NCBI GenBank assembly: GCA_016742275.1
Contig: JACVCD010000016.1
Span: 53,070 to 117,069, forward strand
DNA length: 64,000 nucleotides
Source: Gemmatimonadaceae bacterium
GTDB lineage: Bacteria > Gemmatimonadota > Gemmatimonadetes > Gemmatimonadales > Gemmatimonadaceae
Direction: 5' to 3'
The translations under genes were made by a program, and so were the position numbers. Of the stretch, positions 1 through 8,829 are shown one piece after another (position 1 is the first letter of the stretch; each line of letters opens with the position of its first letter). Under the pieces are notes generated by a model that searched no databases, was not told where the DNA came from, and was given only the letters and a program-made list of their open reading frames with translations.

Positions 1-1
1 G

Positions 2-1612
2 TCGGCGCAGGACGATGTCGCGTCCATCGGGCAGGAGCTTCGCGAGCGCGCGTTGCAACTCGTGGTCGGACATGATCCGGTGGAGGCGCGACGCTCCATG
101 CACTTTGACTGGCGTCGTATTGTGATTCGCAATCGGGCGCCACGTATGCGCGGTGGACTGGCTCGTGTTCGACTGGTGCACACCCTGGCGGATGCGCCGG
201 TTGGTCCGGGGAGCGCCTCACCACCGTTGCCGATCTCCGCCACGAGCGCACCGGAGCTCGACACCGGCCATTGGATGACGCAGGTGCTCTCCCGAACCGT
301 GCGCTATGTGCGCCGTGAGTCGCCGCAGCACTATCCCGACAATGATCTGGCCCTGGTGCAGGATACGCTGATCTGGATACCTCCGGTGCCCGCATCAGGA
401 GTCGCGCTGCACACGGCGCAGTCGCTGGGGCATTCGGTGTCGGCGCCTGCGAGCACGGTCACGACAACACACACGCCCGATTCCTTCGTTGCGGCAAACG
501 ATCGGGTGCAGCTCACGGCGCATCGTGGACTGGATGGCGAATGGCGCGTCTCGTGGCGCTGCGATGACCGTGAGATTGCCGATGTCCTGTCACTCGAAAC
601 ACAACAGGACGTTGGCGACACATACACACCCTCGCTGCGTGGCAGTGCAGAGACACTGCGGTGCAGGGAGGTGCGTCTGATTTCAGCCGGGCCACTACGG
701 GCGACGATGCGAGTCACGTGGACCACGCGGAAACGGTCTGACATTCGCGTTACCACGGATTTGTCGGTCAGCGCCGAGTCGCTAGTGCTGTTGTGCAATG
801 TGCGGGGACACGTGGCGCGGCGAGATCAAAGACTGCAGCTGGTGTGGCGCAATGGCATTCCCGACGGCGCGGTGTGGGCCGATGCGGCATTTGGCCCTGT
901 TCGTCGAGTGCGGCCGGAGGCGCCGACGCATTCTCGGGAGGCAGTGCCAGCGGGGATGCCCATGCATCGCTGGGCGACCAGTGCCAATCCGCTGGCCGGC
1001 GCTACGCTGATTTCGGATGGATTGGCCGAAATCGACGTGGGAGACGGTCACATGGCGCTGACGCTGGTGCGCAGTATTGGAGAACTCTCGAAGGCTGATC
1101 TACCCGAGCGCCCAGGGCATGCTGGATGGCCTGAGCACACACCCGAGGCACAGTGTCAGGGTGAGTTTCGCGCCAATATGGGCATGTTATGGCACGGTCC
1201 CATGAACGATGACACGCGGGCCCGCATTCGCGATGCGAGCGACGACGTGCTGTTGCCGTTGATTGGCGAGAGTTGGCGCGATCTCACCAATGACACAATA
1301 GAGCCGTCGTGTCAGTGGTCCGGGCCGCAATTGAGCGGCGAGGCATTCGAGCAGAGTGCGTTCACGGTGTCGCAGTTCGATTCCGAGGCGGTGATTCTGC
1401 GCGCGGTGAATCTCACCGATCGTGAAGCCTTTGGCGCGTGGCATATGCCCGATGCAGGCCCGTGGCAGGTCACGCCGTGTCGACTGGATGAAACGGCGAC
1501 GGGCGAGACCTGGACCAGCACGGGACACATTCCGCTGCAGGCGTCTGCCCGCGCGACACTTACCGTGCGCGTGCGTCGCGCCGATCAGCCCACGCCTCAC
1601 CCAACATCGTAG
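2..1612 (+). CDS. GH38-type alpha-mannosidase, C-terminal part (5'-truncated by window)
   Basis: The reading frame is open from base 2 with no start codon needed, so the gene begins outside the window; about 536 codons are visible. The region near 1060-1170 encodes a stretch (LVRSIGELSK, DLPERPGHAGWPEHTPEAQ) that matches the signature near the C-terminus of glycoside hydrolase family 38 alpha-mannosidases. The rest fits the beta-rich central and C-terminal domains of that family, which hydrolyse terminal alpha-mannosides. The catalytic N-terminal barrel lies upstream and cannot be checked. The 3' end overlaps the convergent ABC permease gene by about 50 bases. The neighbouring transporter and lyase genes suggest a glycan-degradation region. 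Confidence 0.75.
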   Translation, partial: SAQDDVASIGQELRERALQLVVGHDPVEARRSMHFDWRRIVIRNRAPRMRGGLARVRLVHTLADAPVGPGSASPPLPISATSAPELDTGHWMTQVLSRTVRYVRRESPQHYPDNDLALVQDTLIWIPPVPASGVALHTAQSLGHSVSAPASTVTTTHTPDSFVAANDRVQLTAHRGLDGEWRVSWRCDDREIADVLSLETQQDVGDTYTPSLRGSAETLRCREVRLISAGPLRATMRVTWTTRKRSDIRVTTDLSVSAESLVLLCNVRGHVARRDQRLQLVWRNGIPDGAVWADAAFGPVRRVRPEAPTHSREAVPAGMPMHRWATSANPLAGATLISDGLAEIDVGDGHMALTLVRSIGELSKADLPERPGHAGWPEHTPEAQCQGEFRANMGMLWHGPMNDDTRARIRDASDDVLLPLIGESWRDLTNDTIEPSCQWSGPQLSGEAFEQSAFTVSQFDSEAVILRAVNLTDREAFGAWHMPDAGPWQVTPCRLDETATGETWTSTGHIPLQASARATLTVRVRRADQPTPHPTS

Positions 1613-2426
1613 CGGCAACCACCGATACGATGAGCAGCAGACCGGGCGCGAGCGCAATCCACGGTGCCACCAGCAGCCACTCGCGTCCGCCGGCAATCAT
1701 GTTGCCCCAACTGGCAGCCGGCGGCTGAACGCCAAGCCCAAGAAAAGACAAGCCACTTTCGAGTAACATCGCGTTGCCGATGCCCAGCGTGATGGCCACG
1801 CCGGCGCTGCCCACGGCGTTGGGCAATACATGTCGGAACAGCACACGACGTGACGGCACACCAAGCGCCGCGGCGCCTTCTACGTACGGCATCACACGAA
1901 CCTGCTGCACATCGGCGCGCACCAGCCGCATGACAGCCATCCAGCCAGTGAGCGCCAATACGGTGATCACTACACCGACGCCGGGCCCCCACAGCGAAGC
2001 AATCACCAGCAGCAGTACCAAGCGTGGTACGGCAAGCAATGTGTCGCCGAGTGCGGTCACAGCACGATCCATCCAACCGCCTCGCCAGCCGGCCAGTGCA
2101 CCAAGCAGAATGCCGAGCGCGCCGGACAACACACTGCCAGCAACTCCCACACCAAGTGAAATGCGTGCGCCTTCCCACAAGCGGACCATCAAGTCACGAC
2201 CAAAGGCGTCGGTGCCGAGTGCGTGCCAGCTCCCCGCCTGATCGTGCGAAAGCGGAGGGGTGAGTCGGGTGGAGAGAATGTCACCAATGGACTGTGTGGT
2301 GCCCGGTGCAGTGCTTGGCGCGACAATCGGGACCAGCACGGCGCATACGACCAGCGCGAGCAGTACGCTCCCAGCGATCTGCATGCGGCGACGTACTGAG
2401 CGCGCAGAGTTTGGTGCTCCACTCAC
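1560..2426 (-). CDS. Peptide/nickel-type ABC transporter permease (DppC-like)
   Basis: A 288-residue inner-membrane permease of the DppC/OppC type. It has an N-terminal transmembrane segment, a periplasmic loop with the family-typical HALGTDAFGRDL element, and the cytoplasmic EAA-type loop (EGAAALGVPSRRVLFRHVLPN) that contacts the ATPase. It would form the channel with the DppB-like protein encoded just upstream and receive substrate from the solute-binding lipoprotein on the other strand. I chose the GTG at 2426 because it overlaps the stop of the upstream permease by 4 nt (GTGA) and has a GAGG about 8 nt ahead; an in-frame GTG at 2453 is also possible. No ATPase gene is present here, so ATP hydrolysis must be supplied from elsewhere. 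Confidence 0.88.
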   Translation of the reverse strand: MSGAPNSARSVRRRMQIAGSVLLALVVCAVLVPIVAPSTAPGTTQSIGDILSTRLTPPLSHDQAGSWHALGTDAFGRDLMVRLWEGARISLGVGVAGSVLSGALGILLGALAGWRGGWMDRAVTALGDTLLAVPRLVLLLVIASLWGPGVGVVITVLALTGWMAVMRLVRADVQQVRVMPYVEGAAALGVPSRRVLFRHVLPNAVGSAGVAITLGIGNAMLLESGLSFLGLGVQPPAASWGNMIAGGREWLLVAPWIALAPGLLLIVSVVAATMLGEAWADRRDARAR

Positions 2427-3400
2427 GTGCGACGCCTCGGGTCGAGTCGCCACAACAGCACATCGGCCAGCAGATTCGCGAGAATTACCGCTGTGGCGTA
2501 CACCAGTGTGAGCCCCAACACGACCGGATAGTCTCGCGCGGCAATCGCGTCGAGCATCGTACGACCAAGTCCTGGCCAGGCAAACACCTGTTCTACGAAT
2601 ACGGAACCGGCAATTACGCCTGGCAGTGTAAGACCGAACAGCACCACCAGCGGTGTGAGTGCGTTCCGCAGCACGTGTCCCACGGAAACGCGCGACGTCG
2701 ACAGGCCACGCGCATATGCGGATGCAACGTGCTGCTGCTGTGCCGCTTCACGAACGCTTTGGCGTGCAAATCGCACCACACCCGCCGCACCCGGCACACT
2801 CAACACTACGAGTGGCAACACCGCGTGACGCATACGATCGATCCAGTGCACGGTGCTCGGATCGAGTGCAGGGGCTTGCACGCCAAACGCTGGAAGGCGT
2901 AGCCAAAGAGGGAAGTCGAACCATACCGCGCCGGTTGTGAACAGGGTCACAAGGGCCAGCGCGAGCCAGAAGCTGGGCATGGCATAGATGACGGCGCTTG
3001 CAAGCGTGAGCACCGTGTCGGTGGTGCGGGAGGCTCTCAGCGCCTGCCACAATCCGATGGCCGTACCAAAGAAAAAGCTGAGCAGCAGGGACGTACCGCC
3101 CAGAAACAGCGAAATCGGCAACGCCTCACCGATGATGTCGCGTACGGGACGCGATCGCGTGAGACTAGTGCCCAGATCACCAGTAAGCGCACGCCCCACC
3201 CATTCTGCATATTGCACCGGCCACGGCGCATCGAGGCCAAGTGAGCGGCGCATCTGCGCGGCTTCCTCGGCGGTCGCCGTGGGCGCTACGAGCAACGTCG
3301 CCGGATCCCCTGGCGCCAGATGAACCAGCACAAAGGTGAGGGTGGTGACGAGCCAGAGCAGCACGAGTGCGTCGAGCAGACGCCGGGAAAGATGGGGCAC
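2423..3400 (-). CDS. Peptide/nickel-type ABC transporter permease (DppB-like)
   Basis: A 325-residue integral membrane permease of the DppB/OppB family. The N-terminal transmembrane helix is followed by the family-typical HLAPGDPATLLV segment and the MRRSLGLDAPWPVQYAEW region. The EAA loop near the C-terminus (ARGLSTSRVSVGHVLRNAL) is present. It pairs with the overlapping DppC-like permease to make the transmembrane channel of an oligopeptide or glycopeptide importer. It is transcribed away from the solute-binding protein gene with about 70 bases between the starts, so the two divergent promoters must lie there. The substrate cannot be deduced from the permease. Confidence 0.9.
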   Translation of the reverse strand: MPHLSRRLLDALVLLWLVTTLTFVLVHLAPGDPATLLVAPTATAEEAAQMRRSLGLDAPWPVQYAEWVGRALTGDLGTSLTRSRPVRDIIGEALPISLFLGGTSLLLSFFFGTAIGLWQALRASRTTDTVLTLASAVIYAMPSFWLALALVTLFTTGAVWFDFPLWLRLPAFGVQAPALDPSTVHWIDRMRHAVLPLVVLSVPGAAGVVRFARQSVREAAQQQHVASAYARGLSTSRVSVGHVLRNALTPLVVLFGLTLPGVIAGSVFVEQVFAWPGLGRTMLDAIAARDYPVVLGLTLVYATAVILANLLADVLLWRLDPRRRT

Positions 3401-3469
3401 CTGCGGATGATGCGCGCGGAGCGTTCCGCGTCAACCCGCTGGCGGGCGATCTGCTGGGCGGAAGCCGGC

Positions 3470-5095
3470 GTGAGTTGCCTTCGGTCCCTCTGGTGCGTGG
3501 GCGTCTGGTTCGTGTTGTCCGCTTGCGCTGACAAGGGAAAACCGCCCGCAGACCACCCTGGTACTGAACTGCCTCGGGACTCCCTGCTCGTAATGGCGTC
3601 GGGGACCGATCTGGAGTCGGGCAATCCGTTGGTCACCATTCATCCGCTATCGCGGCAGATGCAACGCCACGCCCTGTTCGTGACGCTGCTCAAACTGGAT
3701 ACGCTGTTGCAGCCGCTGCCTTATCTGGCGCGGAGCTGGCAGTGGTCTCCCGATCGCACACAGCTTGAGCTCGCGCTTGACTCGACGTTGCAGTGGCATG
3801 ATGGTGCGCCAACAACCGCTGAGGACGTGCGGTTCACGTACGATGCCGTGAAAGATTCGACGGTGGGGTCGCCGCGTCGTGGCGATGTGGCATCCATCGT
3901 GAGTGTCGACGCCGCCGCACCATACGTTGTGCGTGTGCGTTTTGACGCGCCGCAGCCTCGTCTTCCATCAATTCTCGCCGAGCTGCCTATCGTACCAAGG
4001 CACTTGCTGGATTCGGTGCCTCGCAGCAACTGGCGGCGCAGCACGTTCGCCACGGCACCGGTTGGCAATGGTCCCTTTGTGTTCACGCAGCGTGTTGCGG
4101 GCAGGCAGTGGCGCTTTGAACGCAATTCACGGTTCCCCGTATCGCTGGGCGGTCCGCCGAGCATGCCCGGACTGGTGATAACGGTCGTCGACGAGGCTTC
4201 CACCAAGTTTGCGGGATTGGTGAGTGGAGAACTCGATATCGCCGGCGTGTCGCCCGCTATGGCGCACCTCGTCGTGCGGGATTCTGCGCTACGCTTGCTT
4301 ACACCACCAGCACTGTTCTCGACCATGCTGGCGTTCAATACTACACGTGCGCCATTCAACGATGCCCGCGTGCGCCGCGCGATTTCACTTGCTCTTGATC
4401 GTGAGCAGGTCGTGATGGCTGCGGTTGCTGGCTACGCCACTCCTGCGTTGAGTGCCATTCCACCAGGACTACCCGTGTCACCGAATGCCGATTCGGTGAA
4501 GGCGCGCATCGGTACCATGCCGGAGCGACGCAATGCGGCTGAGCGGCTGCTGGATGACGCGGGTTGGCGACGCAACGGCCAGGGAACAGTGCGGAGTAAG
4601 GACGGGAAACGGCTCGCTGTCACGTTGTTGACGGTAGGCAGCGGCGACATGGCCGTGGAGCAGCTCGTGCAAGCCGATCTTCGCGCCATCGGCGTGGATG
4701 TGTCGCTGCGTGTGATGGAGTTGGCCACCTTTCTCTCCACCGTACGCGCCGCCGACAAGACGTTCGACATGGTGTTGACCGGAATTCCGGGTGACATCGG
4801 GTTGGGCCACATTGTGGCCATGTTCGACGATGGGCAGAGGGGCGGGGCATTGGACTACACCGGATTCCATTCCGTACCACTCACGGCGGCGATTCGTCAG
4901 GCGCGCATCACGGATGGCGTGTCGCAGCAACGGGCGTGGGGACTTGCCGACTCAATTCTGCAAGCCGAGCAGCCGGCGGCGTGGCTCTATCATGCGCGAG
5001 GTGTACAGGGCATCGCGCGATCGCTTGACGGTGTGCGCATGGATTTACGTGGAGAACTGGCGACGGTCACGCAGTGGATACGTCGACGTCCATGA
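3470..5095 (+). CDS. ABC transporter solute-binding lipoprotein, family 5 (SBP_bac_5)
   Basis: A periplasm-facing lipoprotein of the extracellular solute-binding protein family 5, which delivers oligopeptides, nickel or some glycans to DppBC-type permeases. With GTG at 3470 the protein is 541 residues and starts with a lipoprotein signal (hydrophobic VGVWFVL followed by the lipobox LSAC). Family hallmarks include the LPYLARSWQWSPD segment, HDGAPTTAEDVRFTYDA, and the NTTRAPFNDARVRRAISLALDREQV block. The open frame extends upstream into the divergent permease gene, but those earlier starts would bury the signal peptide. The downstream lyase gene starts within its stop codon (ATGA), so the two are translationally linked. 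Confidence 0.88.
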   Translation: MSCLRSLWCVGVWFVLSACADKGKPPADHPGTELPRDSLLVMASGTDLESGNPLVTIHPLSRQMQRHALFVTLLKLDTLLQPLPYLARSWQWSPDRTQLELALDSTLQWHDGAPTTAEDVRFTYDAVKDSTVGSPRRGDVASIVSVDAAAPYVVRVRFDAPQPRLPSILAELPIVPRHLLDSVPRSNWRRSTFATAPVGNGPFVFTQRVAGRQWRFERNSRFPVSLGGPPSMPGLVITVVDEASTKFAGLVSGELDIAGVSPAMAHLVVRDSALRLLTPPALFSTMLAFNTTRAPFNDARVRRAISLALDREQVVMAAVAGYATPALSAIPPGLPVSPNADSVKARIGTMPERRNAAERLLDDAGWRRNGQGTVRSKDGKRLAVTLLTVGSGDMAVEQLVQADLRAIGVDVSLRVMELATFLSTVRAADKTFDMVLTGIPGDIGLGHIVAMFDDGQRGGALDYTGFHSVPLTAAIRQARITDGVSQQRAWGLADSILQAEQPAAWLYHARGVQGIARSLDGVRMDLRGELATVTQWIRRRP

Positions 5096-8022
5096 GATTG
5101 CGTCTACTACCAGTCGATATCGCGACCCGCCGCTCGGCAACTTTACCTGGCACATCGTTGGGCGCGCTTGCCGACGCATTGGTTGCGGAACTTGCGCCAC
5201 TCAGACAGTTCGTGGAGAACGGCACCGCACTTCCGATCCCTCCGCGAAAGGCGAAGCTCACTCGTATTGGAGGGCGGTGCCCGCAGTGTGCACGGTTGCT
5301 CGTCTTCGATCCGTGGGCACCGCATACGCACGTCTGTCCTGTAGGCCATGGCACGTTTGCTGGCCCCGAGCACGACGACTGGTGGATGATGAATGGCCAT
5401 CTCTGGATGGCCGAACGCGCCGTGCACGCGGCCGCTCTCGCGGCGTTACGCGGAGACTCGACTCTTCGCGTGCTCGCGGAGCAGATCCTGAGTGAGTACG
5501 CGGGTCGCTATGCCACATGGCCTGATCGCGACAACGTGCTCGGACCATCGCGGTTGTTCTTCAGTACGTATCTCGAATCGATCTGGCTGCTGAATCTTTG
5601 CCACGCGCTGGACCTGCTGGAGTCTACCGGGCCAACAACCGTTGGCGACGCGGTGAGGCGGCAACTGCTCACACCGTCGAGTGCGCGTATCGCGTCATAC
5701 CCGGAAGGACGTTCCAATCGGCAGGTGTGGAACGAGGTGGCCATCCTGAGCGCGTGGACGCTGCTCGGTCATGCAGCCGAAGTGAAGGCACGCATCGCGT
5801 CTCCAGCCGGACTGCTGTCGCTATTTCGCGAGGGAATTCTCCCCGACGGCACCTGGTATGAGGGCGAGAATTACCATCAGTTCGCGCACCGGGGGCTGTG
5901 GTACGGTGTGCAACTGCTGAAGGCGCGCGGTGACACGCTGCCTCAGGAACTTGAGGCGCGGTGGCACGAAGGATTCGTCACGCCATTCGCGGCGCTGTTG
6001 CCGGATGACACTTTCCCGAGTCGTCGCGATTCGCAGTACGCGGTATCGGCCAGACAATGGCGATTCGCTGAGTGGTGTGAGCTGGGATATGCGCACCGCA
6101 CTGACTGGCGATTGGCCGGATTGCTCACTCGTCTCTACGATGGCAGCGTCGCGCGCGTGAGTGATGCGCGTGCCCGTTCATCGGCGGACGCTGAGCGAAA
6201 TGAGCCGGCCATGGCGCTCAATCGTGCATCGTGTTCGTGGCGCGCGCTGTTGTGCGCCAATGCCGATCCGGTGCCTGCTGCCGTGTGGAGCGCTGGCAGT
6301 GTGTTACAGCCCGCGCAAGGCGTCGCGGCCATTCGTCGTGAGAGCGGCCGGGTGTATGCGTCGCTCGACGGTGGCATGTCGGCTGGCGGTCACGGCCATC
6401 CGGATCGATTGGCGCTTTCACTGCAGACCGATCAGGATCGCTGGCTGAACGATCCGGGTACCGGCTCGTACGTGGAGCGTACGTTGCACTGGTATCGCAG
6501 TACGCTGGCACATCATGCGCCATTGGTAAATGGGGCGTCGCAATTGCCCGGTGTTACCGTGCTGCTGGCCTACGAGGATCGCGGTGGTGCCGGATGGGTG
6601 CGCAAATCAGCTCCCCATATCGCTACCGGTGTGTCGGCCACGCGTACGCTGGTTGTGTGCGATGGATATCTGGTAGACGTGCTCGAGTGGAAGTCGGACA
6701 ACCCGGACGATACCAAGGGCGGCGAATTGCCGATGACATTGACGCTGCCTCTTGGTCGGCATGCACGCATGTCTGTCGACACTTGGTTCCCTGCTACGCG
6801 AACAGGTGCCGGTGGACTCGAAGATGGCTACGAATTCCTGCAGAGTGTTATGGCATGCGAGGCAATCGAACCCGGTGCGCACATAGTATTCGACGCTTCT
6901 TCGGAGCATGCCGAGCTGGATAGCGGGGGTGCTGCGCGGCTTGTGCGTGCATGGTATGCATCAACAGCACCAGTGACGCCTTGGAAGGCCGACGCACCAG
7001 GAGCGCCAGGACATGTCATGGCCGAACGATTCTTCGTTGATTGCTCGGCAACCACCGGGCGACTAGTCGGCGTGTGGAGCTGGTCGGCAGATATCAATCA
7101 TGCGCCGATGGCGGAACGGATCACGCTCTCGCCATCTGGCATCAGTGACGCGGCCGGAAACATCACGTTTGCGGAGGTCGCAATCCGGGATGGTACAATC
7201 GCATCGCACGGTCCCGCTCCACATGGTTGGCACATCGCGCTGACCGCCGGTGGTGCGCGTAGTAGCATCGATCTTGAGGGGCTCGTATCGCTCACGTCAG
7301 ACGCCTCGGTACGCACAGCGCAGCCGCACGCGCCTGATTCGATGCCTCGTATCAGTGTACCGATCCCGCTGGTCGATACTCTGCGCTCCTCGATCGACCA
7401 ACGGATCCCCAATGCGCTTACCTGGACATTGGGCGCTACGCACTATCGACAGACAGAAGAGACCTGGGGATCGGATAACGCACCGACTGCGATCATCGAA
7501 GCAGTGTGTACAGATGCCGAGCTTGTACTGCGCATTCAAGCACTCACCGGGCATCCGGTTGTCGTCGATGGAACGGACCCGCTGCAGATGCCATACAACT
7601 CCCTCGACAATGAGCGGAGTGACATCAATGCGGACGGTGTGCAGTGCTACATCGGTGCCCCGGCGTCGCGTGGCCGCGCCGAAACCTGGCAGAGCGCGGT
7701 TCTTGCCGTGCCACTCGCAAGCCCCGCGGACGCACAGGTTCGCGTGACCTCGCTCGTGTCCGGTGGCCCTGTTCCCCAAGCGCGGGCCGTCTGTACCGAC
7801 ACCGGTTGGCACATGCAGCTATCGTGGCCGCGCCAGGCACTACCGCCGGGCCCCACGCTGAATCTGGACGTCGTCATCAACGAACGACCAGCTGATCGCG
7901 AACGGCGACGTGGACAGTTGATCCTGAGCGGCGGCGGTGGCTTTTCCTATCTCGCCGGTGACCGGCACGATCCCGCTCGCGGTATTCTGGTACGCCTGCC
8001 AGACCCGGACCCGCTATCTTGA
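5092..8022 (+). CDS. Heparinase II/III-like polysaccharide lyase family protein
   Basis: A 976-residue protein with the heparinase II/III (alginate-lyase-like) architecture: an alpha/alpha-toroid N-terminal half and a beta-sandwich C-terminal half. The catalytic Tyr/His element of such lyases is visible at residues 261-262 (GENYHQFAH), and the domain signature GGHGHPDRL with H434 and H436 is followed by DPGTGSY. Near residues 66-90 two Cys pairs (CPQC and VCPVGH) look like a small zinc-binding element. The last 200 residues resemble a CBM9/DOMON-like beta domain. There is no signal peptide, so the enzyme would work in the cytoplasm on imported uronate-containing oligosaccharides. The start at 5092 overlaps the preceding stop by 4 nt. 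Substrate unknown. Confidence 0.82.
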   Translation: MRLRLLPVDIATRRSATLPGTSLGALADALVAELAPLRQFVENGTALPIPPRKAKLTRIGGRCPQCARLLVFDPWAPHTHVCPVGHGTFAGPEHDDWWMMNGHLWMAERAVHAAALAALRGDSTLRVLAEQILSEYAGRYATWPDRDNVLGPSRLFFSTYLESIWLLNLCHALDLLESTGPTTVGDAVRRQLLTPSSARIASYPEGRSNRQVWNEVAILSAWTLLGHAAEVKARIASPAGLLSLFREGILPDGTWYEGENYHQFAHRGLWYGVQLLKARGDTLPQELEARWHEGFVTPFAALLPDDTFPSRRDSQYAVSARQWRFAEWCELGYAHRTDWRLAGLLTRLYDGSVARVSDARARSSADAERNEPAMALNRASCSWRALLCANADPVPAAVWSAGSVLQPAQGVAAIRRESGRVYASLDGGMSAGGHGHPDRLALSLQTDQDRWLNDPGTGSYVERTLHWYRSTLAHHAPLVNGASQLPGVTVLLAYEDRGGAGWVRKSAPHIATGVSATRTLVVCDGYLVDVLEWKSDNPDDTKGGELPMTLTLPLGRHARMSVDTWFPATRTGAGGLEDGYEFLQSVMACEAIEPGAHIVFDASSEHAELDSGGAARLVRAWYASTAPVTPWKADAPGAPGHVMAERFFVDCSATTGRLVGVWSWSADINHAPMAERITLSPSGISDAAGNITFAEVAIRDGTIASHGPAPHGWHIALTAGGARSSIDLEGLVSLTSDASVRTAQPHAPDSMPRISVPIPLVDTLRSSIDQRIPNALTWTLGATHYRQTEETWGSDNAPTAIIEAVCTDAELVLRIQALTGHPVVVDGTDPLQMPYNSLDNERSDINADGVQCYIGAPASRGRAETWQSAVLAVPLASPADAQVRVTSLVSGGPVPQARAVCTDTGWHMQLSWPRQALPPGPTLNLDVVINERPADRERRRGQLILSGGGGFSYLAGDRHDPARGILVRLPDPDPLS

Positions 8023-8025
8023 GTC

Positions 8026-8829
8026 ATGGCTGAATCGATTCTCGACGCGGTGACGGTGGTCCTCTACGAATCACAGGATCCGATCAATATTGGCGCGGTG
8101 GTTCGCGCCATGAAAAACATGGGCGTGCATGACCTCCGGCTCATTCGCCCCTGCCACTACGATCCCAATCGGATCGAACAGATCGCGCACGACACCCGCG
8201 ATCTGGTGGAGCGTATCCGGCACTTCGGCACAATCGATGAGGCGCTGGCGGACTGCGTGTACGTGGTCGGCTTTTCCGGTCGTCGGCAGGCGGCGCGGTG
8301 GTCCAGACACACACCGCGATCGGCCGCTGTCGATCTGCTGGAGCACGCGCAGTCTGGCCGCGTTGCCATCATGTTCGGCCGCGAAGATCATGGATTGCCC
8401 AACGAGGCGCTCGACCGATCACACGCCATCTGCACGATTCCCACGACCGAGCATTTCTCGCTCAACGTGGCACAGGCTTGCCTCTTGGCGCTGTATGAAT
8501 TGCATGTGCTGGCCGGTGATTCCACCAAGCGTATTCCGGCGCCGCGTCACGCGGCCGGAGCGCCCACCAAGGAAGCGATGGAGCAGACATTCGCCGATAT
8601 GCGAAATGCGCTCGAAGCCATCGCGTACTTCAAGACGCGCAACGAAGAGCTCATCATGCGCGCCATGCGATCGGTCGTGTTCAGGGCCAATCCGGATTCG
8701 CGTGAACTGCTGATGCTGCGCACCGCCAGCATCGAAGTGCTGCGCACCATTGAACGGGAAAGCCGCCTCGCAGTGCAGAAGGCGCTGGCCGACAAAGAAC
8801 AGACTGACGGAGCATTGTCAGATGCCTGA
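8026..8829 (+). CDS. TrmH/SpoU-family RNA 2'-O-methyltransferase (TrmJ-like)
   Basis: A 267-residue SPOUT methyltransferase that would use S-adenosylmethionine to 2'-O-methylate a tRNA or rRNA. Motif 1 is the N-terminal QDPINIGAVVRAMKNMG, motif 2 is VAIMFGREDHGLPNE, and motif 3 is IPTTEHFSLNVAQACLLALYE; these three form the knotted cofactor site. The N-terminal layout without a long extension and the C-terminal tail resemble TrmJ, which modifies position 32 of tRNAs, but the target cannot be fixed from sequence. It is a housekeeping-type gene placed 3 bases after the lyase gene and overlapping the aminotransferase gene by 8 nt. Confidence 0.88.
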   Translation: MAESILDAVTVVLYESQDPINIGAVVRAMKNMGVHDLRLIRPCHYDPNRIEQIAHDTRDLVERIRHFGTIDEALADCVYVVGFSGRRQAARWSRHTPRSAAVDLLEHAQSGRVAIMFGREDHGLPNEALDRSHAICTIPTTEHFSLNVAQACLLALYELHVLAGDSTKRIPAPRHAAGAPTKEAMEQTFADMRNALEAIAYFKTRNEELIMRAMRSVVFRANPDSRELLMLRTASIEVLRTIERESRLAVQKALADKEQTDGALSDA

